A stretch of DNA of 64,000 bases from Paenibacillus xylanexedens (GTDB lineage Bacteria; Bacillota; Bacilli; Paenibacillales; Paenibacillaceae). Positions 33,930-43,926 of this stretch are shown piece by piece. Location of the stretch: assembly GCF_007680605.1 (NCBI RefSeq), contig NZ_VEIO01000001.1, positions 620,001-684,000 on the forward strand. The letters are read 5' to 3'. The stretch's first letter is position 1, and each line of letters begins with the position of its first letter. Made by a program: the position numbers and the translations under genes. The notes under the pieces were generated by a model. The model saw nothing but the letters and a program-made list of their open reading frames with translations. It did no database searches and was not told where the DNA came from.

Positions 33930-35527
33930 GATTATTGATTGTGGACGACGAAGTCATCATTCGCACAGGGCTCGCGAGTGTGATCGCCTGGCATGAACTT
34001 GGCATTGAGATTCTTCCGCCAGCTGCTTCTGCCGAGGAGGCTTTAACTCGACTAGCGGAGGAATACCCGCATATTTTGATGACCGATATTCGAATGAACG
34101 GCAAGTCGGGGCTGGAGCTAGCGGAAGAAGCACAGCATCTGCTTCCGGAGCTGGAGGTCATTATTTTATCGGGTTACGATGATTTCTCTTACGCCCAGCA
34201 AGCGATCCGTAATGGAGTCACAGACTATCTCTTGAAAACGAGCAAACCGGAAGAGATCATCAAAACGGTGCTGCAGGCCAAAGGAAGAATTACAGAACGA
34301 TGGGCAGAGAAGTCCCGTGAGGGACAATTGTTACGTGAGAACCGGGAGAGGAAGTTTGCCAGATGGGTGATCGAAGGTCAAACGAATTCGGGGAGTTGCC
34401 CATCCTTTCTCGCATTTGATGAGGAACATGCGCTCCCCGTTCAATCCATAGAGCAAGTTAGTGGCAACAAACGGCCTGTGAGCAGGCAAGTTGTTGTGAT
34501 TGAGGCAGAGGGGTGGGGCCGCTCTTCCGATGCGCTGCTCCGGTTTGCAGTGCAGAATATGATTGAAGAAGTGCTCCCGGGAACGATTGCTCAGGTTGAC
34601 AAACAATATATTGTCTGTGTTCTGCCTGTGGCTTCCGAAAATGAAGTAAGCGTATACAGGATCAAGGAAGGCATAGATCGTATGGAGGCATGGTTGAAAT
34701 GTTCACTTCGCGCTGTGCTTGGTGAACCTGTTAACCACTCTTCTGAATTGCACCGTAGTTATCAAACGGCGTTGTTAGCTTTACAGTACCGTGGACTGCT
34801 GGATACCAAAGTGTGGCGATATCAAGAGGTTAACGGCAAGCGAGGTGGCAAAACGGTGTTGACACATGAGGAGGAGACCACCCTCGGTACGTTGCTCATG
34901 GACAATGATCCAGTCACGCTTACAACATGGATACGTGAACTGATTACGAGGTTGATTGCAGAACCTGATGTCACACCGGGATCATATGGAGCTTGTCTAC
35001 ATTCGGTGATCATTGCAGGACACCGCTGGCTGGCGCGAACACTTCAAGCGATTGGAAGGGAACAACCCTCCAGGCTTGAGCCTTGGACCCCTGAAACCGA
35101 CAAGAAACCGGCAGAGATCGGGGATGAATTGTTCCACCATTTATATGATGTGATGCAGGCATATCACAGTCGTATGGGACTAGGGCAGGCCGCACATGTG
35201 CAGAAAGCGATAGGTTATATTGAGAATGCACTGGCACAGGATATTAGCTTGCAGCAGGTGGCCGGACAAGTTCATTTGCATCCAGGACATCTTAGTGAAT
35301 TGTTTAAAAAAGAAATGGGTGTAACCTTTGGTGACTTTGTTACAGATATGAGGATCAGGCGGGCAATGGATATGCTCGTTGTGTCTCCGGCAAAGGTCAG
35401 TGAAATCGCAACAATTAGCGGTTATGAGGATGTGAAGTATTTCAGCAGACTGTTCAAAAAGCATACAGGCAAAACACCGAGTGAATACCGGGAGCAGGCA
35501 CTTGCATTTAAATCTTCAGGCAGCTAG
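33926..35527 (+). CDS. Response regulator, YesN type (receiver plus AraC HTH)
   Basis: 533 aa. Receiver domain with DDE at 7-9, phospho-acceptor Asp54 (MTDIRM) and Lys near 104; a variable middle region; and an AraC/XylS DNA-binding domain at about 425-525 (ISLQQVAGQVHLHPGHLSELFK and ISGYEDVKYFSRLFKKHTG). It would activate the surrounding mannoside operon on phosphorylation by the kinase with which it overlaps. Confidence 0.93.
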   Translation: MRLLIVDDEVIIRTGLASVIAWHELGIEILPPAASAEEALTRLAEEYPHILMTDIRMNGKSGLELAEEAQHLLPELEVIILSGYDDFSYAQQAIRNGVTDYLLKTSKPEEIIKTVLQAKGRITERWAEKSREGQLLRENRERKFARWVIEGQTNSGSCPSFLAFDEEHALPVQSIEQVSGNKRPVSRQVVVIEAEGWGRSSDALLRFAVQNMIEEVLPGTIAQVDKQYIVCVLPVASENEVSVYRIKEGIDRMEAWLKCSLRAVLGEPVNHSSELHRSYQTALLALQYRGLLDTKVWRYQEVNGKRGGKTVLTHEEETTLGTLLMDNDPVTLTTWIRELITRLIAEPDVTPGSYGACLHSVIIAGHRWLARTLQAIGREQPSRLEPWTPETDKKPAEIGDELFHHLYDVMQAYHSRMGLGQAAHVQKAIGYIENALAQDISLQQVAGQVHLHPGHLSELFKKEMGVTFGDFVTDMRIRRAMDMLVVSPAKVSEIATISGYEDVKYFSRLFKKHTGKTPSEYREQALAFKSSGS

Positions 35528-35547
35528 ACGGGAGGAGCAGGAGTACA

Positions 35548-38127
35548 ATGGTCAACGTGTGTCGTACAAGTCAGGATTTATCAGGACAGTGGAAGATACA
35601 ACATTACGAGGTTGGAGAAAAGCGAGCAATGGATGTTGCCGCTGCAACGCTGGATGACCGATTCTGGATCGGGGCAACCGTGCCTGGTGATGTTCATGGG
35701 GCACTTGCAGAGCGAGGCATTATAGATCCGATTTATTTTGGACATAACGATGTCAAGAGTCGCTGGATCGAGCAGAAGGAGTGGTGGTATCGCACCACCT
35801 TTAATTTGGACGCGGGTGCATCTTCCGAGGAACGTATTGAACTTGTGTTTGAAGGCTTGGACACGTTTGCAACGGTATACGTCAATGGACATGAGGTTGG
35901 ACAAACCGCTAATATGCTGATGTCTCATACATTTGATGTGACAGGTCTAGTGCGAAGCGGCTGGAATGCGATTGCGGTACGCTTTGACCCGCTTCATCTT
36001 CATCATCGTGACAAGGAGACGTTTGATTGGTCTTCGTATACGAAAGAACGCCCGTGGCTGCGTAAAGCGGCTATGAATTTTGGCTGGGACTGGGGGCCGC
36101 GCATCGTTACCGTAGGGATCTGGGGAGCGGTTCGTCTGGAGCGCAGCACGATTGTCAAACTGCAACATGTGTATGCCCGAACCAACGCTGTAAGCAAGGA
36201 ACAGGCTCAAGTACAAGTCACTGCTGAGGTACAATCTGTTTTATCTTTGCGTAGCAAGCAAAAACGGACACAACCAGTTGTGACCACTTGTGATATCCGT
36301 CTTCTGGATCAGCACGGAGAGGTAGTAGCCAGCGATATTTCTTTGCCTGTAAAACAGGGGAAGGCAGAGGTAACGTTAGATGTGGCTCATCCCTGCTTAT
36401 GGTGGACTCATGATCTGGGGGAACCCTATCTGTACACACTTGAAGTTACGCTGTATGCTGATGATGTAGCAGTGGATCGGTACTGTCAGCCGTATGGCAT
36501 ACGGACGATTGAGCTAGCTCTGCATAATGAGCAGGGAGAGAGCCGGTTTGCTTTTATTCTGAACGGGGTCAAAATCTACGCCAAGGGAGCAAACTGGATA
36601 CCTGCCGATCAGCTGATTGGAACGATTCCGAATTCACGTTACCGCGAGCTTGTGGAACTGTCTGTAGAAGCACATATGAACATGCTGCGTGTATGGGCAG
36701 GTGGCATTTATGAGAAAGAAGTCTTTTACGACGAATGTGATCGGCAAGGAGTGCTCGTCTGGCAGGATTTTGCTTTTGCCAACGCGTTATTTCCGGATTT
36801 CAATCGTGACTTCATGCAAAACGTGCAGCAAGAGGTCGAGAATAACGTACTTCGTCTACGTAACCGGGCTTCGCTGGCGATCTGGTGTGGCAACAATGAA
36901 ATCGACTGGCTGTATGACATGAAAACAGCTAGCGGTGATATCACAAGTCCGTTCTACGGCGAACAGATTTACCATGAACTGATTCCTGAGGCATTGGAGC
37001 GGCTTGATCCATCCAGGCCGTACTGGCCTTCTTCACCTTATGGCGCAGATCATGGACAGGATGCGAATGACCCGGATACCGGAGATCGGCACAACTGGCA
37101 AGTGTGGCACGGTTCTGTATACCCGAGGAAACAGGGAGAAGTACCTGTGCTGGACTATAGCATTGAAGGAGTCACGTTCAAAAATTATAAAAAGGATCAA
37201 GCACTGTTCAGCAGTGAATTTGGCATGCATGCTTCAGCTAATCGGTATACGCTGGAGAAAAATATACCTGCCGGCCAGTTTTACTGGGGGAGTCCCGAAA
37301 TGGCCAATCGTAATAAGGATACGAATCATCAGAAAGGTATTTTGCTGATGGAAGGGTACACGGGCATTCCACAAAATATAGAGGATTACATGAACTTCTC
37401 CATGTTGACCCAGGCAGAGGGGCTACGCTATGGGATAGAACATTTCAGACGAATCAATGACCGTAACAGCGGTGCGCTGGTATGGCAGCTGAATGATAGC
37501 TGGCCAGGAACAAGCTGGTCGATGATCGATTATGAGCTGCTGCCGAAGGCTTCCTTTTACTATGCCAGAACGTTCTTTCATCCTGTATTATTGTCGCTTG
37601 AGCATGAACCAGGGCATTCGCTTAACTTATGGGTGATTAACGATACACAAAATGAAATCGGAGGACAACTTCGACTGATTGTTTATGACCTGCATGGAGA
37701 GCGGCTGTATAACTCTACATATGAAGTGAAGGTGCCTGCTCAGTCATCATTGCAGATTGTTGCAGTGGAGGAAGCCGAAGTGCTTGGGACAAAACCGGCG
37801 GAAGAAGTGATGGTAGAATTGCAAGCCGAGGGGTTTGTTGTACCCATGAATCGTTACTTTTTGCGTGATCCCAAAGATGTCGTTTTACCGCAGTCTCAGC
37901 TCAGCGTTCATGTAAACGAGGAAGAACAATCCGTAACCGTTCATGCGAGTGGTGCCATTGCACGTATGGTGAAGCTGGAGTTGCCGGTTGGCCGGGTGCG
38001 TTTCAGTGATAACTATTTTGATCTATTGCCAGGAGAGAGCCGCACGGTAACGATACGGCATCCAGAGATGCAAGCTTTGCCATTCACAGAACTGCGAGTA
38101 AGTGCAATGAATGCAAGTGAAGCTTGA
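35548..38127 (+). CDS. Beta-mannosidase, glycoside hydrolase family 2
   Basis: 859 aa. N-terminal jelly-roll sugar-binding domain (DLSGQWKI, VPGDVHGAL), immunoglobulin-like domain, (beta/alpha)8 barrel with acid/base Glu451 (WCGNNEIDW) and nucleophile Glu557 (SSEFGMHA), and C-terminal beta domains. VPGDVH and YFGHND are typical of beta-mannosidases within GH2. There is no signal peptide, so it hydrolyses imported manno-oligosaccharides inside the cell. It is the last gene of the operon, 20 bases behind the regulator, with an AGGAGCAGG RBS before ATG. Confidence 0.93.
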   Translation: MVNVCRTSQDLSGQWKIQHYEVGEKRAMDVAAATLDDRFWIGATVPGDVHGALAERGIIDPIYFGHNDVKSRWIEQKEWWYRTTFNLDAGASSEERIELVFEGLDTFATVYVNGHEVGQTANMLMSHTFDVTGLVRSGWNAIAVRFDPLHLHHRDKETFDWSSYTKERPWLRKAAMNFGWDWGPRIVTVGIWGAVRLERSTIVKLQHVYARTNAVSKEQAQVQVTAEVQSVLSLRSKQKRTQPVVTTCDIRLLDQHGEVVASDISLPVKQGKAEVTLDVAHPCLWWTHDLGEPYLYTLEVTLYADDVAVDRYCQPYGIRTIELALHNEQGESRFAFILNGVKIYAKGANWIPADQLIGTIPNSRYRELVELSVEAHMNMLRVWAGGIYEKEVFYDECDRQGVLVWQDFAFANALFPDFNRDFMQNVQQEVENNVLRLRNRASLAIWCGNNEIDWLYDMKTASGDITSPFYGEQIYHELIPEALERLDPSRPYWPSSPYGADHGQDANDPDTGDRHNWQVWHGSVYPRKQGEVPVLDYSIEGVTFKNYKKDQALFSSEFGMHASANRYTLEKNIPAGQFYWGSPEMANRNKDTNHQKGILLMEGYTGIPQNIEDYMNFSMLTQAEGLRYGIEHFRRINDRNSGALVWQLNDSWPGTSWSMIDYELLPKASFYYARTFFHPVLLSLEHEPGHSLNLWVINDTQNEIGGQLRLIVYDLHGERLYNSTYEVKVPAQSSLQIVAVEEAEVLGTKPAEEVMVELQAEGFVVPMNRYFLRDPKDVVLPQSQLSVHVNEEEQSVTVHASGAIARMVKLELPVGRVRFSDNYFDLLPGESRTVTIRHPEMQALPFTELRVSAMNASEA

Positions 38128-38135
38128 TTTAACCC

Positions 38136-38166
38136 CAAAAACCTCCATTGGCGTGGAGGTTTTTGA
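38136..38166 (+). terminator. Terminator of the mannoside operon (bidirectional)
   Basis: AAAAACCTCCA / TGGAGGTTTTT around TTGGCG. A-run and T-run on both sides allow use by the converging monooxygenase gene too. Confidence 0.92.
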
Positions 38167-38230
38167 ATTGGTCCGAAAAATTAAGACGAAAAAAGAAATC
38201 CGCTGATGCTGTGTATTCGTGGATTCGCAA

Positions 38231-39361
38231 TTAGCGAAAGGATTCATACCGCTGCTGAAAAGAAGACTCCATCTCCACTTGGCGTGCCAATTGTTGCTGT
38301 ACTTTGGAGCCACGAATGGCCTGCAGTTGCTGTAGCACATCGGAAGAACTGAAATCATGATCTGCCATCTGTATGAGCAGTTCGGCAAGAACGTCGGCAT
38401 CCTCAAGCGCAGCATTCAAGCCGAATGCTCCTGTGGGTGTCATCGTATGAGCAGCATCACCAATTAGAGCGACATTGTCATCCGCCCACCTGGAGCTATA
38501 ACTGCTCTCTACAGAGAGCAGCACAAAATCACTCCAGTTTTTGATATGCGCAGCGACAGAATCCGTAAGACAAGGGAAGGCGGCTACCAGCTTGCCTACA
38601 AAAGGAGCAAAGGGCTGTTCACGCAGCTTGGCAAAGCCTCCTTCGGGAATGTTCCACCCAATCTGTACATAACCGCCGTATTGTGAAAATAATGCGAGCT
38701 GCTGACCGTCCATACTTGCCATGCGGACGGCAGGTTCCCATCCTGGAGGTGCAGGGATGCGTGCCCATAACAGATCGTAGCCGTGTTTGCGAATCTCGGG
38801 AACAAGGCCGGCATGTTTGCGTACTGCCGAATATCTGCCGTCTGCGCCAATAACGACCGAAGCTCTAATGGAGGCAGGAACACCGTTTTGACGCACGTTA
38901 ATGCCAGCAACCCGTCCGTTTTTGTCTCGAAGCAACCCGGTCATAACGGTGTTGAAGCGAACCTGATGCATCGGGTTTAACGCTTCGATCTGGGTTGTGA
39001 TCGCTTCAAGAAGGTGATCTTGTGGTACATGCACGCCAACATGGTGCTCCCCTTTGATTGGATCAGGATTAATCGTGTGCAGGATGTTGCCTTCTTCCCA
39101 ATATTGAATCTGTTCCAGTGGTAATACCCCGTGCTCTTGAATGTGTGAATATAACCCATGCTTGTTCAAAATGGCTTCGCCATCTGCATTCAGCAGTTCT
39201 CCGCGGAACGACTTATGGAGATGTGGCTGTCGCTCAATAAGTAATGTAGAGATGCCTTTCTGGTTCAGCAGGTACGAAAGCAAGGCGCCTCCAGGTCCTG
39301 CCCCGACGATACAGACATCTGTATCCCTGATATCGCTTGTTTGAATATTCATTGATTTCAT
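38231..39361 (-). CDS. FAD-dependent monooxygenase (PHBH-fold aromatic hydroxylase family)
   Basis: About 376 aa. FAD/NAD-binding Rossmann motif CIVGAGPGGALLSYLL near the N-terminus, DG motif (VIGADGRYSAVRKHAG) and the GDAAHTMTPTGAFGLN motif of flavoprotein monooxygenases. The family hydroxylates aromatic or antibiotic-type substrates with NAD(P)H and O2. The start may be ATG 39361 or 39367; both are close to AAGGGA. It is divergent from a MarR regulator gene, which suggests induction by a small aromatic or toxic compound. Confidence 0.88.
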   Translation of the reverse strand: MKSMNIQTSDIRDTDVCIVGAGPGGALLSYLLNQKGISTLLIERQPHLHKSFRGELLNADGEAILNKHGLYSHIQEHGVLPLEQIQYWEEGNILHTINPDPIKGEHHVGVHVPQDHLLEAITTQIEALNPMHQVRFNTVMTGLLRDKNGRVAGINVRQNGVPASIRASVVIGADGRYSAVRKHAGLVPEIRKHGYDLLWARIPAPPGWEPAVRMASMDGQQLALFSQYGGYVQIGWNIPEGGFAKLREQPFAPFVGKLVAAFPCLTDSVAAHIKNWSDFVLLSVESSYSSRWADDNVALIGDAAHTMTPTGAFGLNAALEDADVLAELLIQMADHDFSSSDVLQQLQAIRGSKVQQQLARQVEMESSFQQRYESFR

Positions 39362-39399
39362 GTACATTATTCCCTTGCTATATGATGGTAAAAATCTAG

Positions 39400-39486
39400 T
39401 GTTGGTAACTGTTTACTTTATGAAAACAAATTTATTTAAATTATTAAGTAACTAAAAGTAACCTATTGGATATACGTTATTATAAT
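39400..39486. promoter_or_regulatory. Divergent promoter/operator region of monooxygenase and MarR genes
   Basis: It contains AAGTAAC twice, 11 bp apart (39446 and 39457), an inverted relative GTAACTGTTTAC near 39406, and a TATAAT at 39481-39486. On the minus strand TTACTT, 17 bases, TAAATA fits a promoter for the monooxygenase. MarR binding is a guess from location. Confidence 0.4.
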
Positions 39487-39646
39487 CAAAGTATTCCTGA
39501 TATACAATAGGCCAAATTCAAATTTTTTATCACATAAAGGGATGCGCCCATTTTGCTCGCTAGGTAGCCTTATTTTTTCACAACCAAATGTGTGTAAATA
39601 TGTTACAATATAAGGCAGGTTACAATGAAAGGCAGGAGGAACGGAT

Positions 39647-40129
39647 ATGAGCCCGAATACGGAGCGAAACTCGCAATTGGCAAACGTTGATCAATTGTTG
39701 GAGGCCTTCTTCAGATATAAAAATAAAGTATTGGATCAACAGCAAAAGTCAGAAACAAACTGCAGGCTGAATCCAACAAAAAGCCATATATTGGGCATGA
39801 TTTTACGTGAAAAGCGCTGTATGGCTGTTGATGTTGCGCGTCAACTTAGTCTGTCCTCTGGAGCTACGACGATTGTGCTTAATCAACTTGAAAGTGAAAA
39901 CTTGATTCAACGGGAACGCAGCGAGGAAGATCGAAGAATCGTTTGGTTGTCCTTAACGGAAGAGGGCGAACAGTTAGCCAGAACGTTGAATGTTAATCGT
40001 GGCCGTATGACATGGGAGCTGTTACAAGCGCTTACGGAGGAGGAACAGCAGTTAATGCTGGGCATGCTCAAAAAAATAGAAATGAAGCTGCTGGAAGACA
40101 TGAAATCTTTTGAGCAGACTTATCGTTAA
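39647..40129 (+). CDS. MarR-family transcriptional regulator
   Basis: 160 aa with the MarR winged helix: VDVARQLSLSSGATTIVLNQ as recognition helix and ERSEEDRRIVWLSLTEEG as wing with the DRR motif. Helices at both ends form the dimer. AGGAGGAACGGAT precedes ATG. It probably represses the divergent monooxygenase gene and itself until a phenolic or similar ligand binds. Confidence 0.92.
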   Translation: MSPNTERNSQLANVDQLLEAFFRYKNKVLDQQQKSETNCRLNPTKSHILGMILREKRCMAVDVARQLSLSSGATTIVLNQLESENLIQRERSEEDRRIVWLSLTEEGEQLARTLNVNRGRMTWELLQALTEEEQQLMLGMLKKIEMKLLEDMKSFEQTYR

Positions 40130-40146
40130 TGCATATGACACCTGAA

Positions 40147-40213
40147 GACGTCAGTCCTCATGCATTCGTGCCCGGCAACGGGTATGAATATGTGAAGACT
40201 GGCGTTTTGTGCA
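40147..40213 (+). terminator. Long terminator hairpin of the MarR gene
   Basis: ACGTCAGTC pairs perfectly with GACTGGCGT (one G-U). Inside, GCATTCGTGCCCG pairs imperfectly with CGGGTATGAATAT. TTTTG follows. Confidence 0.7.
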
Positions 40214-40224
40214 TTATAACAGAG

Positions 40225-40524
40225 CTACAGATGAAAGCGAGATACATGATCGTTCAAGCCTTCCTGTATAAGGATATCTTTCTGCCGGCTGCCCATTAAG
40301 TCAAAATGAGGGAAGGGCTGTCTCCGATGAATATAACGCGGGTCTAACCCGTGTTCACGACACCATTGTTCCAGGCGATGAAGGTCTGCACAGCCCACTT
40401 TGGTGACACTGGTTATGCCGGGGAATCTGGAATCGATCCAGAAATGAGTGAGATAAGCGATCTCACCGCGTGTGACTTGTTCTTTCCATGCTGCAAGTTC
40501 TTTCCGTTTAATCCCAAAAGCCAT
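40225..40524 (-). CDS. Small conserved protein, YneQ-like
   Basis: 99 aa, soluble. It has IAYLTHFWIDSRFPG, a VTKVGCADLHRLEQW helix and a YPHFDL-like FPHFDL segment, which I associate with the Bacillus YneQ group; function unknown. ATG at 40524 follows AAAGGAACG. The longer frame upstream has no ribosome binding site. Confidence 0.75.
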   Translation of the reverse strand: MAFGIKRKELAAWKEQVTRGEIAYLTHFWIDSRFPGITSVTKVGCADLHRLEQWCREHGLDPRYIHRRQPFPHFDLMGSRQKDILIQEGLNDHVSRFHL

Positions 40525-40732
40525 AGTTGAACGTTCCTTTCCGACAGAGTATGTCCTTAACATATTGTACATCTTATATATGAACTCAATCAAAATGTTT
40601 CAGCACGATGCGTATCAGCTACAAAGAAATGGGTAAATGAATATGAAAACTTTGTTATAAACGTCTATGCTTTTGTTAAAATAAAGGCATCACAAACGAT
40701 TCATGACTTATGTAGCGGAAAGGGATGTCATC

Positions 40733-42763
40733 ATGGAACTATTCATTGCGGTACTTGCATTGCTTGGACTGATCGGTTTATCTAACGTGTTGAACCGGTT
40801 CGTGCCTTTTATTCCCGTTCCGCTTATTCAGATTGCTCTGGGGGTAGCTGTAGCCCTGTTGCCAGCAGGTGTACATCTACCATTGAATCCGGAATTGTTT
40901 TTTGTGCTTTTTATTGCGCCCTTATTGTATAACGATGGAAAAAGAACGCCAAGGAACGAACTTTGGAACCTGCGTGCACCGATTCTTTTGCTTGCACTAG
41001 GACTGGTGTTCGTTACGGTTGCTGTTGCCGGATATGCCATACACTGGCTGATTCCGACCATTCCACTTCCTGCCGCATTTGCGCTTGCGGCCATTCTTTC
41101 CCCGACAGATGCAGTGGCTGTAGGTGCCATGGCCGGACGTGTACATCTGCCCAAAAGCATACATAGACTTCTTGAAGGAGAAGCATTAATGAATGACGCT
41201 TCGGGCCTGGTGGCGTTTAAATTTGCCATCGCAGCGACGGTTACGGGTGTCTTTTCACTCGCTCAAGCCACATTCAGTTTCATTATCATTGCCGCAGGAG
41301 GCCTGCTCGCTGGCGCGCTCATGTCTTTTTTGTTTATTCGTCTCGGGGTATGGATTCGCAGACTGGGCATGGAGGATGTAACCATTCATATGTTGCTTCA
41401 GATTCTGACTCCATTTGTCATCTATTTGGTGAGTGAAGAGATCGGAGTTTCAGGTATTCTGGCTGTGGTTGCAGGCGGGATTATTCATGCGATTGAGCGT
41501 GACAGGGCGGAATCGGTTCAGATTAAGATGCAAGTGGTGTCTGCGAGCACATGGTCTGTTATTTTATTTATTTTGAATGGTCTGGTGTTTGTCATTCTCG
41601 GCGTGCAGGTTCCCGATGTGCTTAGTAAGATCTTTGTTAACGTCTCATTCAATAACTTCGAGGTGCTGGGTTATGTACTGATCATTTCCGTACTACTTGT
41701 GTTGTTACGTTTCATGTGGATATATTTGTTCTGGCAAGTCAATGAATGGCTACGTGCGAAGTCCGCTAGTGGCAAACCGCGTTTTAAGGAGATTACTATT
41801 CTCTCTCTATCCGGAGTAAGAGGTGCAGTGACGCTGGCTGGAGCATTTTCGATTCCGTTTGTGCTTCAGGACGGGTCACCTTTTCCCGAGCGTGATTTAA
41901 TAATTTTTCTGGCGGCTGGTGTTATTTTGTTCTCTCTGATTGCGGCGAGCGCGTTGTTACCTGTGTTAGCCAAAGAAGAGGGGAAATCCTCCGATGAAAA
42001 TACACCACAGAAATCTGAACGCAGAGCACAGGACATTATGCTGAATGCCGCTATTCGAGCAGTCAAGTCTGAAATGAACGATGAAAATAAAGCTGCCGCA
42101 CTGGCCGTTGTGTCTGACTTGTCCAAATATATTAAACAGGCGACAGGGCAGTTTACAGCAGATAATCGTAAAGCATTGCAGAAGCAGGAAACAGCGATCA
42201 ATCTGATTGCTACCCGGGCGGAGCGTAAAGAGATTGAAGTGATGATGGATGAAAATGCCCTTGGGCCAGAAGCGGCTTTCAAATGTGATAACTGGCTGGA
42301 TCGTAAGGAGATGATGCTTTCAAACCGGACGAACACTCAACTGCTGTCGTCGCTCAATGAGATTGGACGAATGCTGGGTCAACTGTTCACAAACCGTTCC
42401 GGCAAACCAGATCAGCCCTTTATGCTTGAAAATGCCGATCTGTTCCGCAAGGTGAAGCTGCGCACCTCTCAGGCAGCAATCAAAGCCATCCGGGCACATA
42501 TGAATGACTCCAATCGTGTGGCGGCTCTCGCGGTTATTTCCAAATATGAACGGGTGATCGCAAAGTTACGTGCGTGGAATCAGGATAAGACGACTGAAGA
42601 TCCCTTCAATCAGGATAAACTGGAACTTCAGATGGTCGCCATTCAGGAGCAACGCAATACAATACAACAGCTGTATGAGAACGGAGAGATTACACGCGAT
42701 GTTGCAGCCAGATTACGTCGTTATATCAATGATGTAGAGGCAACAGCTCTGAAAAACGATTAA
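40733..42763 (+). CDS. Na+/H+ antiporter, CPA1 (NhaP/NhaK-like) with cytosolic tail
   Basis: About 676 aa. Twelve or so membrane helices to about residue 410, including FALAAILSPTDAVAV and the EGEALMNDASGLVAF segment with the ND pair that carries ions. The tail (about 420-676) is cytosolic and contains two copies of a 30-residue unit (around AAIRAVKSEMNDENKAAALA and AAIKAIRAHMNDSNRVAALA). The antiporter expels Na+ or K+ in exchange for protons. ATG at 40733 follows AAAGGGATG. Monocistronic. Confidence 0.92.
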   Translation: MELFIAVLALLGLIGLSNVLNRFVPFIPVPLIQIALGVAVALLPAGVHLPLNPELFFVLFIAPLLYNDGKRTPRNELWNLRAPILLLALGLVFVTVAVAGYAIHWLIPTIPLPAAFALAAILSPTDAVAVGAMAGRVHLPKSIHRLLEGEALMNDASGLVAFKFAIAATVTGVFSLAQATFSFIIIAAGGLLAGALMSFLFIRLGVWIRRLGMEDVTIHMLLQILTPFVIYLVSEEIGVSGILAVVAGGIIHAIERDRAESVQIKMQVVSASTWSVILFILNGLVFVILGVQVPDVLSKIFVNVSFNNFEVLGYVLIISVLLVLLRFMWIYLFWQVNEWLRAKSASGKPRFKEITILSLSGVRGAVTLAGAFSIPFVLQDGSPFPERDLIIFLAAGVILFSLIAASALLPVLAKEEGKSSDENTPQKSERRAQDIMLNAAIRAVKSEMNDENKAAALAVVSDLSKYIKQATGQFTADNRKALQKQETAINLIATRAERKEIEVMMDENALGPEAAFKCDNWLDRKEMMLSNRTNTQLLSSLNEIGRMLGQLFTNRSGKPDQPFMLENADLFRKVKLRTSQAAIKAIRAHMNDSNRVAALAVISKYERVIAKLRAWNQDKTTEDPFNQDKLELQMVAIQEQRNTIQQLYENGEITRDVAARLRRYINDVEATALKND

Positions 42764-42852
42764 CCATGATTAATCGATCATTCATGAGTTCGCATGAATC
42801 GGGCAATGCTAACGGAGAGTTTGACGTATGAAATTCAAAGTGAGGATACGAC

Positions 42853-43644
42853 ATGAACCTGAAAGCTACCCGATTCATCGCATTGTTCATGCTAACTGGA
42901 GTGATCCTTGGCAGTTCGACAAGCTCGGCGTATGCCAAGCCAGTGCAGAAGAATCGTCAGTATTATGAAGAACGGGGAGAGATCGTATGGGAAGTCCCCA
43001 CGCAGGACAAACTGATCGCTCTGACTTTTGATGATGGGCCAGACCCTGTTCAGACACCACAGATTTTAGCTTTGCTCAAACAGTATCATGCGAAGGGTAC
43101 TTTTTTTGTACTCGGCAAATGGGCAGAGAAATTTCCTGATATCGTCAGGCAGGAGCAGTTAGAAGGACACGAGATTGCTAATCATACGTTTGCACACACG
43201 TATGCCGTTCGCTCAACAACAGCGGACAAATACTTGAAAGACATGCAAGCGGCAGAAGCTTCGATTGTAAATGCAGGTGCGGAGCGTCCACTGTTGTTCA
43301 GACCTCCTGGGGGGTATTACAACGATATGGTGATTCAGACGGCGAAGCAGAAGGGCTACACGATCGTATTATGGTCTTGGCATCAGGATACTCGAGACTG
43401 GGCTCTACCTGGTGTATCCGCGATTACAAACAAAGTTTTAAATAATGCTCGTAATGGGGACATCGTTTTGTTTCATGACAAAGTGGAAAGCAAATCCCAT
43501 ACGATTGATGCCCTGCGAACGATTTTGCCCAAACTGCAGGAACAGGGCTATCAATTTGTTACCGTATCTGAACTTCTTGCCGTGAAAGCTCGTGAAGCTG
43601 CCAAGGGTGGGGTGTCGTCCTCATTACCACGAAAGCAGCCCTAG
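42853..43644 (+). CDS. Secreted polysaccharide deacetylase (NodB/CE4)
   Basis: 263 aa. Signal peptide to about residue 28 and one NodB domain: Asp60/Asp61 in TFDDGPD, metal ligands His111 and His115 (NHTFAH), RPPGGYYN, and the LFHD motif with its catalytic His. Relatives remove acetyl groups from peptidoglycan, chitin or xylan; this short, extracellular version resembles cell-wall GlcNAc deacetylases. GAGG lies ahead of ATG. It is monocistronic and ends at a hairpin terminator. Confidence 0.92.
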   Translation: MNLKATRFIALFMLTGVILGSSTSSAYAKPVQKNRQYYEERGEIVWEVPTQDKLIALTFDDGPDPVQTPQILALLKQYHAKGTFFVLGKWAEKFPDIVRQEQLEGHEIANHTFAHTYAVRSTTADKYLKDMQAAEASIVNAGAERPLLFRPPGGYYNDMVIQTAKQKGYTIVLWSWHQDTRDWALPGVSAITNKVLNNARNGDIVLFHDKVESKSHTIDALRTILPKLQEQGYQFVTVSELLAVKAREAAKGGVSSSLPRKQP

Positions 43645-43732
43645 TGCAGGCGATTGAAAGATTCATCTGCAAAACCAGCTGGACCTAGGATTGTGTTGGA
43701 AGCAAGATTTTATTAGTAAGTCTAAACTAATC

Positions 43733-43776
43733 ACAGCCGCAATCAAGCTGAACCAATGATGCTTTGCGGCTGTTTG
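43733..43776 (+). terminator. Terminator of the deacetylase gene
   Basis: ACAGCCGCAA / TTTGCGGCTGT stem with a long loop, then TTGT. The T-run is short. Confidence 0.7.
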
Positions 43777-43926
43777 TCGTGAAGTTATTCATTGAACCTC
43801 GGTTTGGCGGGTATGCCGCAAATTGTTCGGAAATAAGTCCTAGGCTTTTGTTTTACAATCGAAACGTCTACAATAGATAAAGTCTTTATATCAGACCCTA
43901 TTATGTTAATAGAGAAGGTGAACAAG

